Shown here: in pieces, positions 15,043 through 23,407 of the stretch | Numbering within the stretch: position 1 is the first letter of the stretch | How the letters are laid out: every line of letters begins with the position of its first letter | Source of the DNA: Micromonospora gifhornensis | Lineage (GTDB): Bacteria; Actinomycetota; Actinomycetes; Mycobacteriales; Micromonosporaceae | DNA length: 64,000 bases | NCBI RefSeq assembly: GCF_016863515.1 | Contig: NZ_BOPA01000033.1 | Location: 62,001-126,000, forward strand | Direction of reading: 5' to 3' | Program-made: the position numbers and the translations under genes | The notes under the pieces: generated by a model | What the model was told of the DNA's origin: nothing | Databases searched by the model: none | Seen by the model: the letters and a program-made list of their open reading frames with translations, nothing else

Positions 15043-17922
15043 ATGCCGGGGGATGGCGTGACAACAAGCAGGACACGGAGCAAGGCCGGCGCGGGTCTGA
15101 AGGTCGAGCGGGTCTGGACCACCGAGGGCGTGCACCCGTACGACGAGGTCGCCTGGGAGCGCCGCGACGTCGTGATGACCAACTGGCGGGACGGCTCGAT
15201 CAACTTCGAGCAGCGTGGGGTGGAGTTCCCGGAGAACTGGAGCGTCAACGCGGCAAACATCGTGACCACCAAGTACTTCCGGGGCGCGGTGGGCACCCCG
15301 GAGCGGGAGTGGTCGCTGCGGCAGCTGATCGACCGGGTGGTCACCACCTACCGCACCGCCGGTGAGGAGTACGGCTACTTCGCCTCCCCGGCCGACGCCG
15401 AGGTCTTCGCCCATGAGCTGACCTGGATGCTGCTGCACCAGGTGTTCAGCTTCAACTCGCCGGTCTGGTTCAACGTCGGCACGCCCTCACCTCAGCAGGT
15501 CAGCGCGTGTTTCATCCTGGCCGTCGACGATTCGATGGACTCCATCCTCGACTGGTACAAGGAAGAGGGGCTGATCTTCAAGGGCGGCTCCGGCTCCGGG
15601 GTCAACCTGTCCCGGATCCGCTCCTCCCGGGAGCTGCTCTCCTCCGGCGGCACCGCCTCCGGCCCGGTCAGCTTCATGCGCGGCGCGGACGCCAGCGCGG
15701 GCACCATCAAGTCCGGCGGCGCCACCCGGCGGGCGGCCAAGATGGTCATTCTCGACGTGGACCACCCCGACATCGAGGAGTTCGTGGTCACCAAGGCGCG
15801 CGAGGAGGACAAGATCCGCGCCCTGCGCGACGCCGGGTTCGACATGGACCTGGGCGGCGCCGACATCGTCAGCGTGCAGTACCAGAACGCCAACAACTCG
15901 GTACGGGTCTCCGACGAGTTCATGACCGCGGTGGAGAACGGCGGCGGCTTCGACCTGCGGGGTCGGCTCGACGGGCAGACCATCGAGACCATCGACGCGA
16001 AGAAGCTGTTCCGCACCATCTCCCAGGCCGCCTGGGAGTGCGCCGACCCCGGCCTGCAGTACGACGACACCATCAACGACTGGCACACCTGCCCGGAGAC
16101 CGGTCGGATCACCGCGTCGAACCCGTGCTCGGAGTACCTGCACCTGGACAACTCCTCGTGCAACCTGGCCTCGCTGAACCTGATGAAGTTCCTCCGCGCC
16201 GACGGCGGCTTCGAGGTGGAGAAGTTCGTCAAGTCGGTCGAGTTCGTCATCACCGCGATGGACATCTCGATCTGCTTCGCCGACTTCCCGACCGAGAAGA
16301 TCGGCGAGACCACCCGGGCGTACCGGCAGCTCGGCATCGGGTACGCCAACCTCGGTGCCCTGCTGATGGCCTCCGGCCTGCCGTACGACTCGGACCAGGG
16401 CCGCTCGCTGGCCGCCGCGATCACCTCGCTGATGACCGGCACGGCGTACCGCCGCTCGGCCGAGCTGGCCGGCATCGTCGGCGCGTACGACGGCTACGCC
16501 CGCAACGCCGAGCCGCACAAGCGGGTGATGCGCAAGCACGCCGCCGCCAACGACGAGATCAAGCCCACCGGGACCGTGGCCACCGCGGTGGTCCGCGAGG
16601 CCACCAGGCAGTGGACCCAGGGCAACAAGATCGGTGACAAGTTCGGCTGGCGCAACTCGCAGGCCAGTGTGCTCGCGCCGACCGGCACCATCGGCCTGAT
16701 GATGGACTGCGACACCACCGGCGTCGAGCCGGACCTGGCGCTTGTCAAGTTCAAGAAGCTGGTCGGCGGCGGCTCGATGCAGATCGTCAACCAGACCGTG
16801 CCGCGCGCCCTGCGCAGCCTCGGCTACCCCGAGGAGCAGGTCGAGGCGATCGTCGAGCACATCGCCGACCACGGCCACGTGGTGGACGCCCCCGGCCTCA
16901 AGCCGGAGCACTACCCGGTCTTCGACTGCGCCATGGGCGAGCGGTCCATCGCCCCGATGGGCCACGTACGGATGATGGCGGCGGTCCAGCCGTTCATCTC
17001 CGGTGCCATCTCCAAGACGGTGAACATGCCGGAGCAGGCCACCGTCGAGGACGTCGAGAAGATCTACTTCGAGGGCTGGAAGCTCGGCCTCAAGGCCCTG
17101 GCGATCTACCGGGACAACTGCAAGGTCGGCCAGCCGCTGTCGGTCGCCAAGCCCAACAAGGCCGCCGAGCCGGCCCCGACCACCGCCGTCGCGCCGGTGG
17201 TGGAGAAGGTCGTGGAGTACCGCCCGGTGCGCAAGCGGCTGCCGAAGAAGCGCCCCTCGGAGACCATCTCCTTCTCGGTCGGCGGCGCCGAGGGCTACCT
17301 CACCGCCTCGTCGTACCCGGACGACGGCCTCGGCGAGGTCTTCCTCAAGATGTCCAAGCAGGGCTCCACCCTGGCCGGGGTGATGGACGCCTTCTCGGTG
17401 GCCATCTCCATCGGCCTGCAGTACGGCGTCCCGCTGGAGACGTACGTCAGCAAGTTCACGAACATGCGTTTCGAGCCGGCCGGCATGACAGACGACCCGG
17501 ACGTGCGGATGGCCGCCTCGGTGATGGACTACATCTTCCGTCGCCTGGCGCTTGACTTCCTGCCGTACGACCGCCGCGCCGAGCTGGGCATCTTCACCGC
17601 CAAGGAGCGGGCCGCCCAGTTGGCGGCCGAAGCCGAGGCGGAAGCGAACGGCACCGACCTCACCGCGATGGCCTCCTCGGCTCCGGTGGAGTCCAAGCCG
17701 GAGGAGCCAAAGGCCGGCCCGGTCGCCCAGCCCGCCCAGGAACTCGCCGACGTCGCCGCCGCGAAGCCGGCACCGTCGGTCGGTTCCAGCACCGAGCTGC
17801 TCGAAGCCGTGATCGGCAAGGCCGCCGACGCACCGCTCTGCTTCACCTGCGGTACGAAGATGCGCCCCGCCGGTAGCTGCTACGTCTGCGAAGGCTGCGG
17901 CTCCACCAGCGGCTGCAGCTGA
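15043..17922 (+). CDS. nrdJ: Vitamin B12-dependent (class II) ribonucleotide reductase
   Basis: 959 residues. Reduces ribonucleotides to deoxyribonucleotides using adenosylcobalamin, so needs no oxygen. Landmarks are NSPVWFNVG, CFILAVDDSMDSI, the NPCSEYLHLDNSSCNLASLN active-site block with C362, and a C-terminal cysteine cluster in the last 27 residues (CFTCGTKM, CYVCEGCG) expected to act in re-reduction or zinc binding. A low-complexity Ala/Glu/Pro stretch near 870-920 links the tail. ATG 15043 has a GAGGGGG site upstream. No cobalamin riboswitch is visible in front of the operon. Confidence 0.96.
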   Translation: MPGDGVTTSRTRSKAGAGLKVERVWTTEGVHPYDEVAWERRDVVMTNWRDGSINFEQRGVEFPENWSVNAANIVTTKYFRGAVGTPEREWSLRQLIDRVVTTYRTAGEEYGYFASPADAEVFAHELTWMLLHQVFSFNSPVWFNVGTPSPQQVSACFILAVDDSMDSILDWYKEEGLIFKGGSGSGVNLSRIRSSRELLSSGGTASGPVSFMRGADASAGTIKSGGATRRAAKMVILDVDHPDIEEFVVTKAREEDKIRALRDAGFDMDLGGADIVSVQYQNANNSVRVSDEFMTAVENGGGFDLRGRLDGQTIETIDAKKLFRTISQAAWECADPGLQYDDTINDWHTCPETGRITASNPCSEYLHLDNSSCNLASLNLMKFLRADGGFEVEKFVKSVEFVITAMDISICFADFPTEKIGETTRAYRQLGIGYANLGALLMASGLPYDSDQGRSLAAAITSLMTGTAYRRSAELAGIVGAYDGYARNAEPHKRVMRKHAAANDEIKPTGTVATAVVREATRQWTQGNKIGDKFGWRNSQASVLAPTGTIGLMMDCDTTGVEPDLALVKFKKLVGGGSMQIVNQTVPRALRSLGYPEEQVEAIVEHIADHGHVVDAPGLKPEHYPVFDCAMGERSIAPMGHVRMMAAVQPFISGAISKTVNMPEQATVEDVEKIYFEGWKLGLKALAIYRDNCKVGQPLSVAKPNKAAEPAPTTAVAPVVEKVVEYRPVRKRLPKKRPSETISFSVGGAEGYLTASSYPDDGLGEVFLKMSKQGSTLAGVMDAFSVAISIGLQYGVPLETYVSKFTNMRFEPAGMTDDPDVRMAASVMDYIFRRLALDFLPYDRRAELGIFTAKERAAQLAAEAEAEANGTDLTAMASSAPVESKPEEPKAGPVAQPAQELADVAAAKPAPSVGSSTELLEAVIGKAADAPLCFTCGTKMRPAGSCYVCEGCGSTSGCS

Positions 17923-17942
17923 CCCAGCCCCCGCCCCAACAC

Positions 17943-17979
17943 CGACCGCCCGGCCTCGCCCTGCGAGACCGGGCGGTCG
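17943..17979. terminator. nrdJ terminator
   Basis: 17-bp stem starting CGACCGCCCGG with one mismatch and a 3-nt loop, 20 nt after the nrdJ stop codon. Confidence 0.8.
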
Positions 17980-18113
17980 CTGCACTTCCCCACCCACACC
18001 CCCCAGCCCTGCCCACCCTCCCGCGCCGTCCCACACCGTCCCGCCTTCTCCCGCGGCATCCCGCGTCCCCGCCCTTCCCGCGCGGCATCCCGCGTCCTGC
18101 CCTTTCCACGCGC

Positions 18114-18182
18114 CGATCTTGCACTTTCGGTCGCGACAAAAGGTGTACAAGGGTCACTTCGGCGACCAGAACTGCAAGATCG
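18114..18182. repeat. Inverted repeat, family A, copy 2
   Basis: Arms of 21 bp with three mismatches: CGATCTTGCACTTTCGGTCGC at 18114-18134 against the complement of 18162-18182. They match the arms at 8075-8145, but the 27-nt loop is unrelated. It is again placed between convergent genes (nrdJ and the ECF42 sigma gene). Confidence 0.75.
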
Positions 18183-18230
18183 CCGGGCAGGGCTGGGCCA
18201 GGCAGGGCTGGGCGGGGCTGGACCGGGCCG

Positions 18231-18305
18231 GGCGGGGCGGGGCCGGGTCGGGCTGGGCGGGGCGGGGCCGGGTCGGGCAGGGCGGGGCGGGGCCGGGTCG
18301 GGCTG
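18231..18305. repeat. G-rich minisatellite, 25 bp x 3
   Basis: Three tandem 25-bp units (18231, 18256, 18281) starting GGCGGGGCGGGGCCGGG, differing only by CTG versus CAG at the end. Looser G-runs continue on both sides. The plus strand has many runs of three or four G, so G-quadruplex formation is possible. Confidence 0.85.
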
Positions 18306-18378
18306 GGCGGGCCGGGTGAGGGCGCGGGCGGGCGCTTCGTGGTCTGGGGTCTGCGTGTGCGTGGTGGGGCGGGGGAGG

Positions 18379-19725
18379 TCAGGGTGGGGGGAGGGTGTTC
18401 AGGCGGGTGGTGAGGTGGGTGCGTTCGGTGGCGTTGTCCACCAGGGCCAGGGCGGTGCGGTAGGCGTCGGCGGCTTCGGTGGGGCGGCAGAGGCGGCGGA
18501 GCAGGTCGGCGCGGACCGCCGGCAGGTAGTGGTAGTCGGCCAGGCGGGGGTCCTCGGCCAGGGCGTCGACTTCGGCCAGCGCTCGCTCTGGACCGTCCAC
18601 CATGGACACTGCTACGGCTCGGCTGAGGGCGACCACCGGCGACGGCCAGCGGGCCAGCAGCGCGTCGTAGAGCCGGACGATCTGTGGCCAGTCGGTCGCG
18701 GCGAAGCTGGGCGCATGGGCGTGCAGCGAGGCGATGGCTGCCTGTAGCGCGTACCGGCCGGCCCGTCCGGTGCGGAGAGCCTCGACCACGAGCCGATGAC
18801 CCTCGTCGATGGCGGTCCGGTCCCAGCAGGAACGATCCTGGTCCTCCAGCCGCAGCAACCGGCCCTGCTCGTCGGTGCGGGTGGCGCGGCGGGCGTCGGT
18901 GAGCAGCAGCAGGGCGAGCAGTCCGCTCACCTCGGGCTCGTCGGGCATCAACCCGTGCAGCATCCGGGCCAGGTGCACAGCCCGGTCGACCAGGTCGGCG
19001 CGGACCAGGTCAACGCCGGTCGGCGCGGTGTGCCCGGTGCTGAACAGCAGATGTACGACGCTGAGCACCGCGTCCAACCGCTCGGGCAGTTCGGCGCTGT
19101 CCGGTACCCGGTACGGGATCCGTGCCGCCGAGATCCTCTTCTTGGCCCGGGTGACCCGTGCCGCCATGGTCGACTCGGAGACCAGGAATGCCCGGGCGAT
19201 GTCGGCGGTGCTGACCCCGCAGACCAGGCGCAGCGTGAGCGCCACCTGCGCCTCCCGGGCGAGCACGGGATGGCAGCAGGTGAAGACCAGGCGGAGCCGA
19301 TCGTCGGGTACGGCGACCTCGTCGGGCTCGTCCGGTTCGACCGCTTCCGGCTCCACGAGCAGCGGAAGCTTCGTGCGGAGCACCTGCCGGCGGCGCAGCA
19401 CGTCGAGGGCTCTGCGGCGGGCGATGGCGGTGAGCCAGGCGCCGGGCTTGTCCGGTACGCCGTCTCTGGTCCAGGCCCCCAGCGCCGCGACGTACGCCTC
19501 CTGGACGCATTCCTCGGCGAGGTCGAGGTCACCGGCGGCGCGTGCGGTCGCGGCGAGCACGAAGGCCCACTCCCGGCGGTGCGCGTCGACCAGCGCCCGC
19601 TCCGCCGGGTCCGCCCGCTCCTCCCGTCCCGCCGGCTCCGTCGGGTCGGGCTGGGCGACCCGGGTGCCGGCGGCCCACGGTGGCTCGGCGGCGTCGGACG
19701 GAGCGGGCTGCTCGCCGTCGTTCAC
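18379..19725 (-). CDS. ECF-type RNA polymerase sigma factor, ECF42 group
   Basis: 448 residues. Sigma region 2 (AEECVQEAYVAALGAW, PGAWLTAIARRRALDVLRRR) and region 4 (VALTLRLVCGVSTADIARAFLVSESTMAARVTRAKKRI) are followed by a C-terminal extension of about 220 residues containing DQDRSCWDR and helical-repeat-like sequence. Both features and the neighbouring DGPF gene mark the ECF42 group, which lacks an anti-sigma factor; the extension is thought to control activity. GTG 19725 overlaps the stop of the DGPF gene by 4 nt, so both are co-translated. The first 45 residues are acidic and Pro-rich. Confidence 0.92.
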   Translation of the reverse strand: MNDGEQPAPSDAAEPPWAAGTRVAQPDPTEPAGREERADPAERALVDAHRREWAFVLAATARAAGDLDLAEECVQEAYVAALGAWTRDGVPDKPGAWLTAIARRRALDVLRRRQVLRTKLPLLVEPEAVEPDEPDEVAVPDDRLRLVFTCCHPVLAREAQVALTLRLVCGVSTADIARAFLVSESTMAARVTRAKKRISAARIPYRVPDSAELPERLDAVLSVVHLLFSTGHTAPTGVDLVRADLVDRAVHLARMLHGLMPDEPEVSGLLALLLLTDARRATRTDEQGRLLRLEDQDRSCWDRTAIDEGHRLVVEALRTGRAGRYALQAAIASLHAHAPSFAATDWPQIVRLYDALLARWPSPVVALSRAVAVSMVDGPERALAEVDALAEDPRLADYHYLPAVRADLLRRLCRPTEAADAYRTALALVDNATERTHLTTRLNTLPPP

Positions 19726-20063
19726 TCGGTCGGGGCGACGAACAGTGGCCGGACCTCCACGCCGCCGTGGATGGTGGCCGGGTTGAGCTTGGCGATCTCC
19801 AGTGCCACGTCCTGGTCGGGTGCCTCCAGCACGAAGAACCCGGCGACGACCTCCTTGGCCTCGATGAACGGGCCGTCGGTGACGAGGTCGCCGCGTACCG
19901 CCGCGGCGGTGGTGCTCGGTTGCAGCGCGAAGCCGGTGACGATCCGCCCGCCCAGCTCGGTCACCTTCGCCGGATACTGTTCGAGCAGCGCGACGTAGTC
20001 GGGCGTGAGTTCCATCGGGTCGGCCGGCGCGGGCGAGTAGATCAGCACTGCGTACTGGGGCAT
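19722..20063 (-). CDS. YCII-related DGPF domain protein
   Basis: 113 residues. A small ferredoxin-like-fold protein of the YCII/DGPF family, with the signature TDGPFIEAKE near 72-81. Proteins of this family are the constant genomic partners of ECF42 sigma factors; whether they are enzymes or sensors is not settled. ATG 20063 has a strong AAGGAGG site 5 nt upstream. First gene of the two-gene operon. Confidence 0.92.
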   Translation of the reverse strand: MPQYAVLIYSPAPADPMELTPDYVALLEQYPAKVTELGGRIVTGFALQPSTTAAAVRGDLVTDGPFIEAKEVVAGFFVLEAPDQDVALEIAKLNPATIHGGVEVRPLFVAPTE

Positions 20064-20164
20064 GAGTCCTCCTTGAATCGCTGTTCATCCTCGGCGCAAC
20101 CGGCGGGGGAGGCCAGCACGAATCGGCCCGGGTGGGGAGATTTCTCCACCGAGGCGCCCACCCG

Positions 20165-20214
20165 CTCAACAACGCAGGGCGGCCACGGCCTCAACAACGC
20201 AGGGCGGCCACGGC
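20165..20214. repeat. Perfect 25-bp tandem duplication
   Basis: The 25-bp unit beginning CTCAACAACGCAGGGCGGCC occurs twice head to tail (20165-20189 and 20190-20214) with no mismatch. It lies in the divergent promoter region between the DGPF/ECF42 operon and the DUF5522 gene. The perfect match suggests a recent duplication. Confidence 0.9.
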
Positions 20215-20248
20215 ACCGGTCAGTGCCTCCGGTGCCGGTGCGACTGCC

Positions 20249-20254
20249 TAGACT
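20249..20254 (+). promoter_or_regulatory. -10 box of leaderless DUF5522 gene
   Basis: TAGACT stands 6 nt before the ATG at 20261, with no ribosome site. Confidence 0.5.
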
Positions 20255-20260
20255 GCCGCG

Positions 20261-20500
20261 ATGAGCGGAACGCGACGGCCGTTGGCGAAGCGGCCGCTTA
20301 CCGAACCGCACCCGTCCCGACTGCCGTTGGAGCATCCGGAGCGGGAGCGGATCCTGGCCGCCCACGCTGCGGCACTGTCCGCCGGCCAGGCCGGCTACCG
20401 GGACCCGGCCAGCGGACTGTTCGTGCTCACCGCCGGATTTCTCGCCCGTCGCGGCACCTGTTGTGACCAGGGCTGCCGGCACTGCCCGTACGTGACCTGA
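20261..20500 (+). CDS. DUF5522 family protein
   Basis: 79 residues, ending CCDQGCRHCPYVT. The CCxxxCxxCPY cluster is the family signature and could bind a metal. The middle (ERERILAAHAAALSAGQAGYRDPASGLFVLTAGFLARRGTCC) matches the family. The mRNA appears leaderless. Its stop codon and that of the convergent ideR gene are 9 nt apart and lie in one hairpin. Function unknown; the Cys cluster beside an iron regulator is suggestive only. Confidence 0.85.
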   Translation: MSGTRRPLAKRPLTEPHPSRLPLEHPERERILAAHAAALSAGQAGYRDPASGLFVLTAGFLARRGTCCDQGCRHCPYVT

Positions 20501-20514
20501 GGCCCGGCCTCAGG
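20496..20514. terminator. Shared hairpin formed by two stop regions
   Basis: CCTGAGGCC-C-GGCCTCAGG, a perfect inverted repeat including both the TGA of the DUF5522 gene and the TGA of ideR. A likely bidirectional terminator embedded in the last codons of both genes. Confidence 0.6.
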
Positions 20515-21199
20515 CCGCGGCGACGAACACCCGGGAGGCCACCTCACGGGGCAGCCGGATGCTCTCCCCGGAGCGGTCGATCGACACGCCGTCGCGTTCC
20601 TGGGCGACGGTGACCATGGCACCGGGGTCGACGCCGGCGGCGTGCAACTGGCGGAGCACCTCGGCGTCGGTCTGTACGCTCTCGCAGATGCGTCGGACGA
20701 TCACCTTGCCGGTCAGGCCCGGGAAGGCCAGGTTGCGCTCGCCCTCGATCGGCTCCGGCTCGGTCTCGCCGGGGGAGCCGAGATCCTCCAGACCGGGGAT
20801 GGGGTTGCCGTACGGCGACCGGGTCGGCCGGTTGAGCAGGTCGTAGACCCGCTTCTCGACCGCGTCGCTCATCACGTGCTCCCAGCGGCAGGCCTCTTCG
20901 TGGGCCTCCTCGTAGGGCATCCCGATCACGTTGACCAGCAGCAACTCGGCGAGCCGGTGCTTGCGCATCACGGACACGGCGGTGTTGCGGCCGAGCGGCG
21001 TGAGGCTGAGGTGGCGGTCACCCTCGACGGTGAGCAGGCCGTCGCGCTCCATCCGGGCGACGGTCTGGCTGACGGTGGGGCCGCTCTGGCGCAACCGTTC
21101 GGCGATCCGGGCGCGCAGCGGCGGCACACCCTCTTCCTCGAGTTCGAGAATCGTGCGCAGGTACATTTCGGTCGTATCGACCAGGTCGTGAGACTTCAT
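20510..21199 (-). CDS. ideR: Iron-dependent repressor IdeR/DtxR family
   Basis: 229 residues. Binds TTAGGTTAG-type boxes when loaded with Fe2+ and represses iron uptake. Metal ligands of DtxR are conserved: HRLAE (H and E of site 1) and the HEEACRWEH block carrying Cys, Glu and His of site 2. The helix-turn-helix RIAERLRQSGPTVSQTVARMERDGLL is intact, and a C-terminal SH3-like domain (about 150-229) ends the protein. ATG 21199 gives the family start near SHDLVDTTEMYLRTI. A good box stands before the Fe3+ transporter at 36.7 kb. Confidence 0.94.
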   Translation of the reverse strand: MKSHDLVDTTEMYLRTILELEEEGVPPLRARIAERLRQSGPTVSQTVARMERDGLLTVEGDRHLSLTPLGRNTAVSVMRKHRLAELLLVNVIGMPYEEAHEEACRWEHVMSDAVEKRVYDLLNRPTRSPYGNPIPGLEDLGSPGETEPEPIEGERNLAFPGLTGKVIVRRICESVQTDAEVLRQLHAAGVDPGAMVTVAQERDGVSIDRSGESIRLPREVASRVFVAAA

Positions 21200-21298
21200 G
21201 GTGTCAGCGGCCCTCCAATGATCGATGGTACCCTGCCGCACCTGTCATGACCGCCGCCGAACCGCGGCGAGGTTCACCGAGGGTGTTGACTGAACGAC

Positions 21299-22156
21299 AT
21301 GTCCGCTACCGACGGTCTTCTGGTGGAGGCGGCGCAGCTCGCCGCCGAGCTCGACACGGCCGACCCGCCCACCCTGCTCGACGTCCGCTGGCGGCTGGCC
21401 GGCCCACCCGGTCGGATCGACTACGCGGCGGGACACCTGCCGAGCGCGGTCTTCGTCGATCTGGACACCGCGCTGTGTGGTCCGCCCGGCCCGGCCGGTC
21501 GCCATCCGCTGCCCGACCCGGCCGCACTGCAGGCCGCGCTGCGGGCCGCCGGGGTGCGCGCCGGTCACCACGTGGTGGTGTACGACGGCGGCGACGGCAT
21601 GGCCGCCGCCCGCGCCTGGTGGACGCTGCGCTGGGCCGGACACCGTCCGGTACGCGTACTGCACGGTGGTTTCCCGGCCTGGTTGGCCGCCGACCTGCCG
21701 GTCAGCACCGACGAGCCGCACCCGGTGACCGGCGACGTGACAGTCACGCCGGGCGGGCTGCCGGTGCTCGACGCGGCGGCTGCCGCCCGGCTGGCCGCGG
21801 CCGACGACGGTGTCCTGCTCGATGTGCGCGCGGCATCCCGTTACCGGGGCGAGCACGAGCCCGTCGACCCGGTGGCCGGGCATGTTCCCGGCGCGGTCAA
21901 CCTGCCGGCGCCCGAGTACGTCGCCGACGGCCGGTTTCCGTCCGGGGCGGCACTGCGCGACCGGTTCGCCGACGCCGGGGTGAGCGCCGAGGCGTCGGTC
22001 GGTGCGTACTGCGGCTCCGGGGTGACCGCCGCGCAGGCCGTGCTGGCGCTGCACCTGGCCGGTCGGCCGGACGCCGCGCTCTACGTCGGTTCCTGGAGCA
22101 ACTGGGTCGCCGACCCGGACCGCCCGGTCGCGGTTTCCCCGCCGCCGGAGGCCTGA
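21299..22156 (+). CDS. sseA: 3-mercaptopyruvate/thiosulfate sulfurtransferase
   Basis: 285 residues with two rhodanese domains. The N-terminal domain is inactive (no Cys); the C-terminal one carries the persulfide-forming C238 in YCGSGVTA. The CGSGVTA loop is typical of 3-mercaptopyruvate sulfurtransferases. It moves sulfane sulfur to acceptors such as cyanide or thiols. ATG 21299 opens 99 bp from the divergent ideR start. It may run on to acuC, 53 nt downstream, but the two need not be functionally linked. Confidence 0.92.
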   Translation: MSATDGLLVEAAQLAAELDTADPPTLLDVRWRLAGPPGRIDYAAGHLPSAVFVDLDTALCGPPGPAGRHPLPDPAALQAALRAAGVRAGHHVVVYDGGDGMAAARAWWTLRWAGHRPVRVLHGGFPAWLAADLPVSTDEPHPVTGDVTVTPGGLPVLDAAAAARLAAADDGVLLDVRAASRYRGEHEPVDPVAGHVPGAVNLPAPEYVADGRFPSGAALRDRFADAGVSAEASVGAYCGSGVTAAQAVLALHLAGRPDAALYVGSWSNWVADPDRPVAVSPPPEA

Positions 22157-22209
22157 GGGCGCGGTAGCCGGCACCTGCCGCCCGGTCGGTCGCGTGCGAC
22201 CATGGACAG

Positions 22210-23391
22210 ATGTCCGAAGACACGGTGGTGGTGTGGGACGAGTCGCTGCTCGCCTACGACCTCGGTGACCACCCGCTCGACCCGGTACGGGTGGAGTTGA
22301 CCATCGCACTGGCCCGGGAACTGGGCGTGCTGCAACGACCCGGGGTACGCCTGGTCCGGCCGTGGCCCGCCGACGACGCGCTGCTCACCCGGGTGCACGA
22401 CCAGCGTTACCTGGACGCGGTCCGGATGGCCCCCCGCGAACCCTTCTTCTCCGGCTTCGGCCTGGGCACCTCGGACAACCCGGTCTTCGACCGGATGCAC
22501 GAGTCCAGCGCGTTGATCGCGGGTGCGACCGTGGCCGCCGCCGAGGCGGTGTGGTGGGGGCAGGCCCGGCGCGCGGTGAACGTGGCCGGCGGCCTGCACC
22601 ACGCCATGTCCGACCGGGCGGCCGGGTTCTGCATCTACAACGACCCGGCGGTGGCCATCGCCCGGCTGCTCGACCTCGGCGCGGAGCGGATCGCGTACGT
22701 CGACGTCGACGTGCACCACGGCGACGGGGTGCAGCAGATCTTCTGGGACGACCCGAGGGTGCTGACCGTCAGCCTGCACGAGACCCCCCTCGCGCTCTTC
22801 CCCGGCACCGGGTTCCCCGACGAGACCGGCGGCCCGGGTGCCGAGGGCAGCGCGGTGAACATCGCGTTGCCGCCCGCGGTCTCCGACGCCGGCTGGCAAC
22901 GCGCCTTCCACGCGATCGTGCCGTCGGTGCTGCGCGCGTTCCGCCCGCAGGTGCTGTTCACCCAGTGTGGCGCGGACGCGCACCGCAGTGATCCCCTCGC
23001 CGACCTGCATCTGTCGGTCGACGGTCAACGGGCCACCTACCTGGCGTTGCGGGCTCTCGCCGACGAGTTGTGCGAGGGGCGGTGGGTGGCCACCGGTGGT
23101 GGCGGGTACGCCCTGGTCGAGGTGGTACCCCGGGCCTGGACGCACCTGCTGGCGACGGCCACCGGTGCGCCGCTGGATCCGGCGACGCTGACCCCGCCGG
23201 CGTGGCGGGCGTTGGCCGCCGCTCGCCGGCCGGGCTCCGAGGTGCCGTTGCGGATGACCGACGGCGTCGATCCGGGGTACGAGCCGTGGCAGCCCACCGG
23301 CGAGCCGAATCCGGTGGACCGGGCGATCGCGGCGACCCGCAAGGCGGTCTTCCCGCTGCTCGGTCTCGACCCCCACGATCCGCGCGACTGA
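22210..23391 (+). CDS. acuC: Acetoin utilization protein AcuC (class I HDAC-like lysine deacetylase)
   Basis: 393 residues. Zn-dependent deacetylase of the arginase/HDAC fold. Visible motifs are GGLHHAM (active-site His pair), GFCIYND, DVDVHHGDGVQ (metal ligands) and the GGGGYAL loop. In Bacillus, AcuC deacetylates acetyl-CoA synthetase. Here it is followed after 16 nt by a Pat-type acetyltransferase, making a writer-eraser pair. The C-terminal 80 residues extend past the HDAC core as usual for AcuC. Confidence 0.94.
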   Translation: MSEDTVVVWDESLLAYDLGDHPLDPVRVELTIALARELGVLQRPGVRLVRPWPADDALLTRVHDQRYLDAVRMAPREPFFSGFGLGTSDNPVFDRMHESSALIAGATVAAAEAVWWGQARRAVNVAGGLHHAMSDRAAGFCIYNDPAVAIARLLDLGAERIAYVDVDVHHGDGVQQIFWDDPRVLTVSLHETPLALFPGTGFPDETGGPGAEGSAVNIALPPAVSDAGWQRAFHAIVPSVLRAFRPQVLFTQCGADAHRSDPLADLHLSVDGQRATYLALRALADELCEGRWVATGGGGYALVEVVPRAWTHLLATATGAPLDPATLTPPAWRALAAARRPGSEVPLRMTDGVDPGYEPWQPTGEPNPVDRAIAATRKAVFPLLGLDPHDPRD

Positions 23392-23407
23392 GCTGGCCGG
23401 GCCCGAG

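Larger units (their letters stand above)
17923..18378. other. 456-bp convergent intergenic region
   Basis: No gene. Holds the nrdJ terminator (17943-17979), a C/T-rich tract, a family A hairpin (18114-18182) and a G-rich minisatellite (18231-18305). The composition is extreme and strand-biased: C-rich on the left, G-rich on the right. Confidence 0.6.

Noticed and set aside
15487..18150. 887-codon minus-strand frame over nrdJ
   Set aside because: Shadow of nrdJ, whose sense frame has all catalytic motifs.
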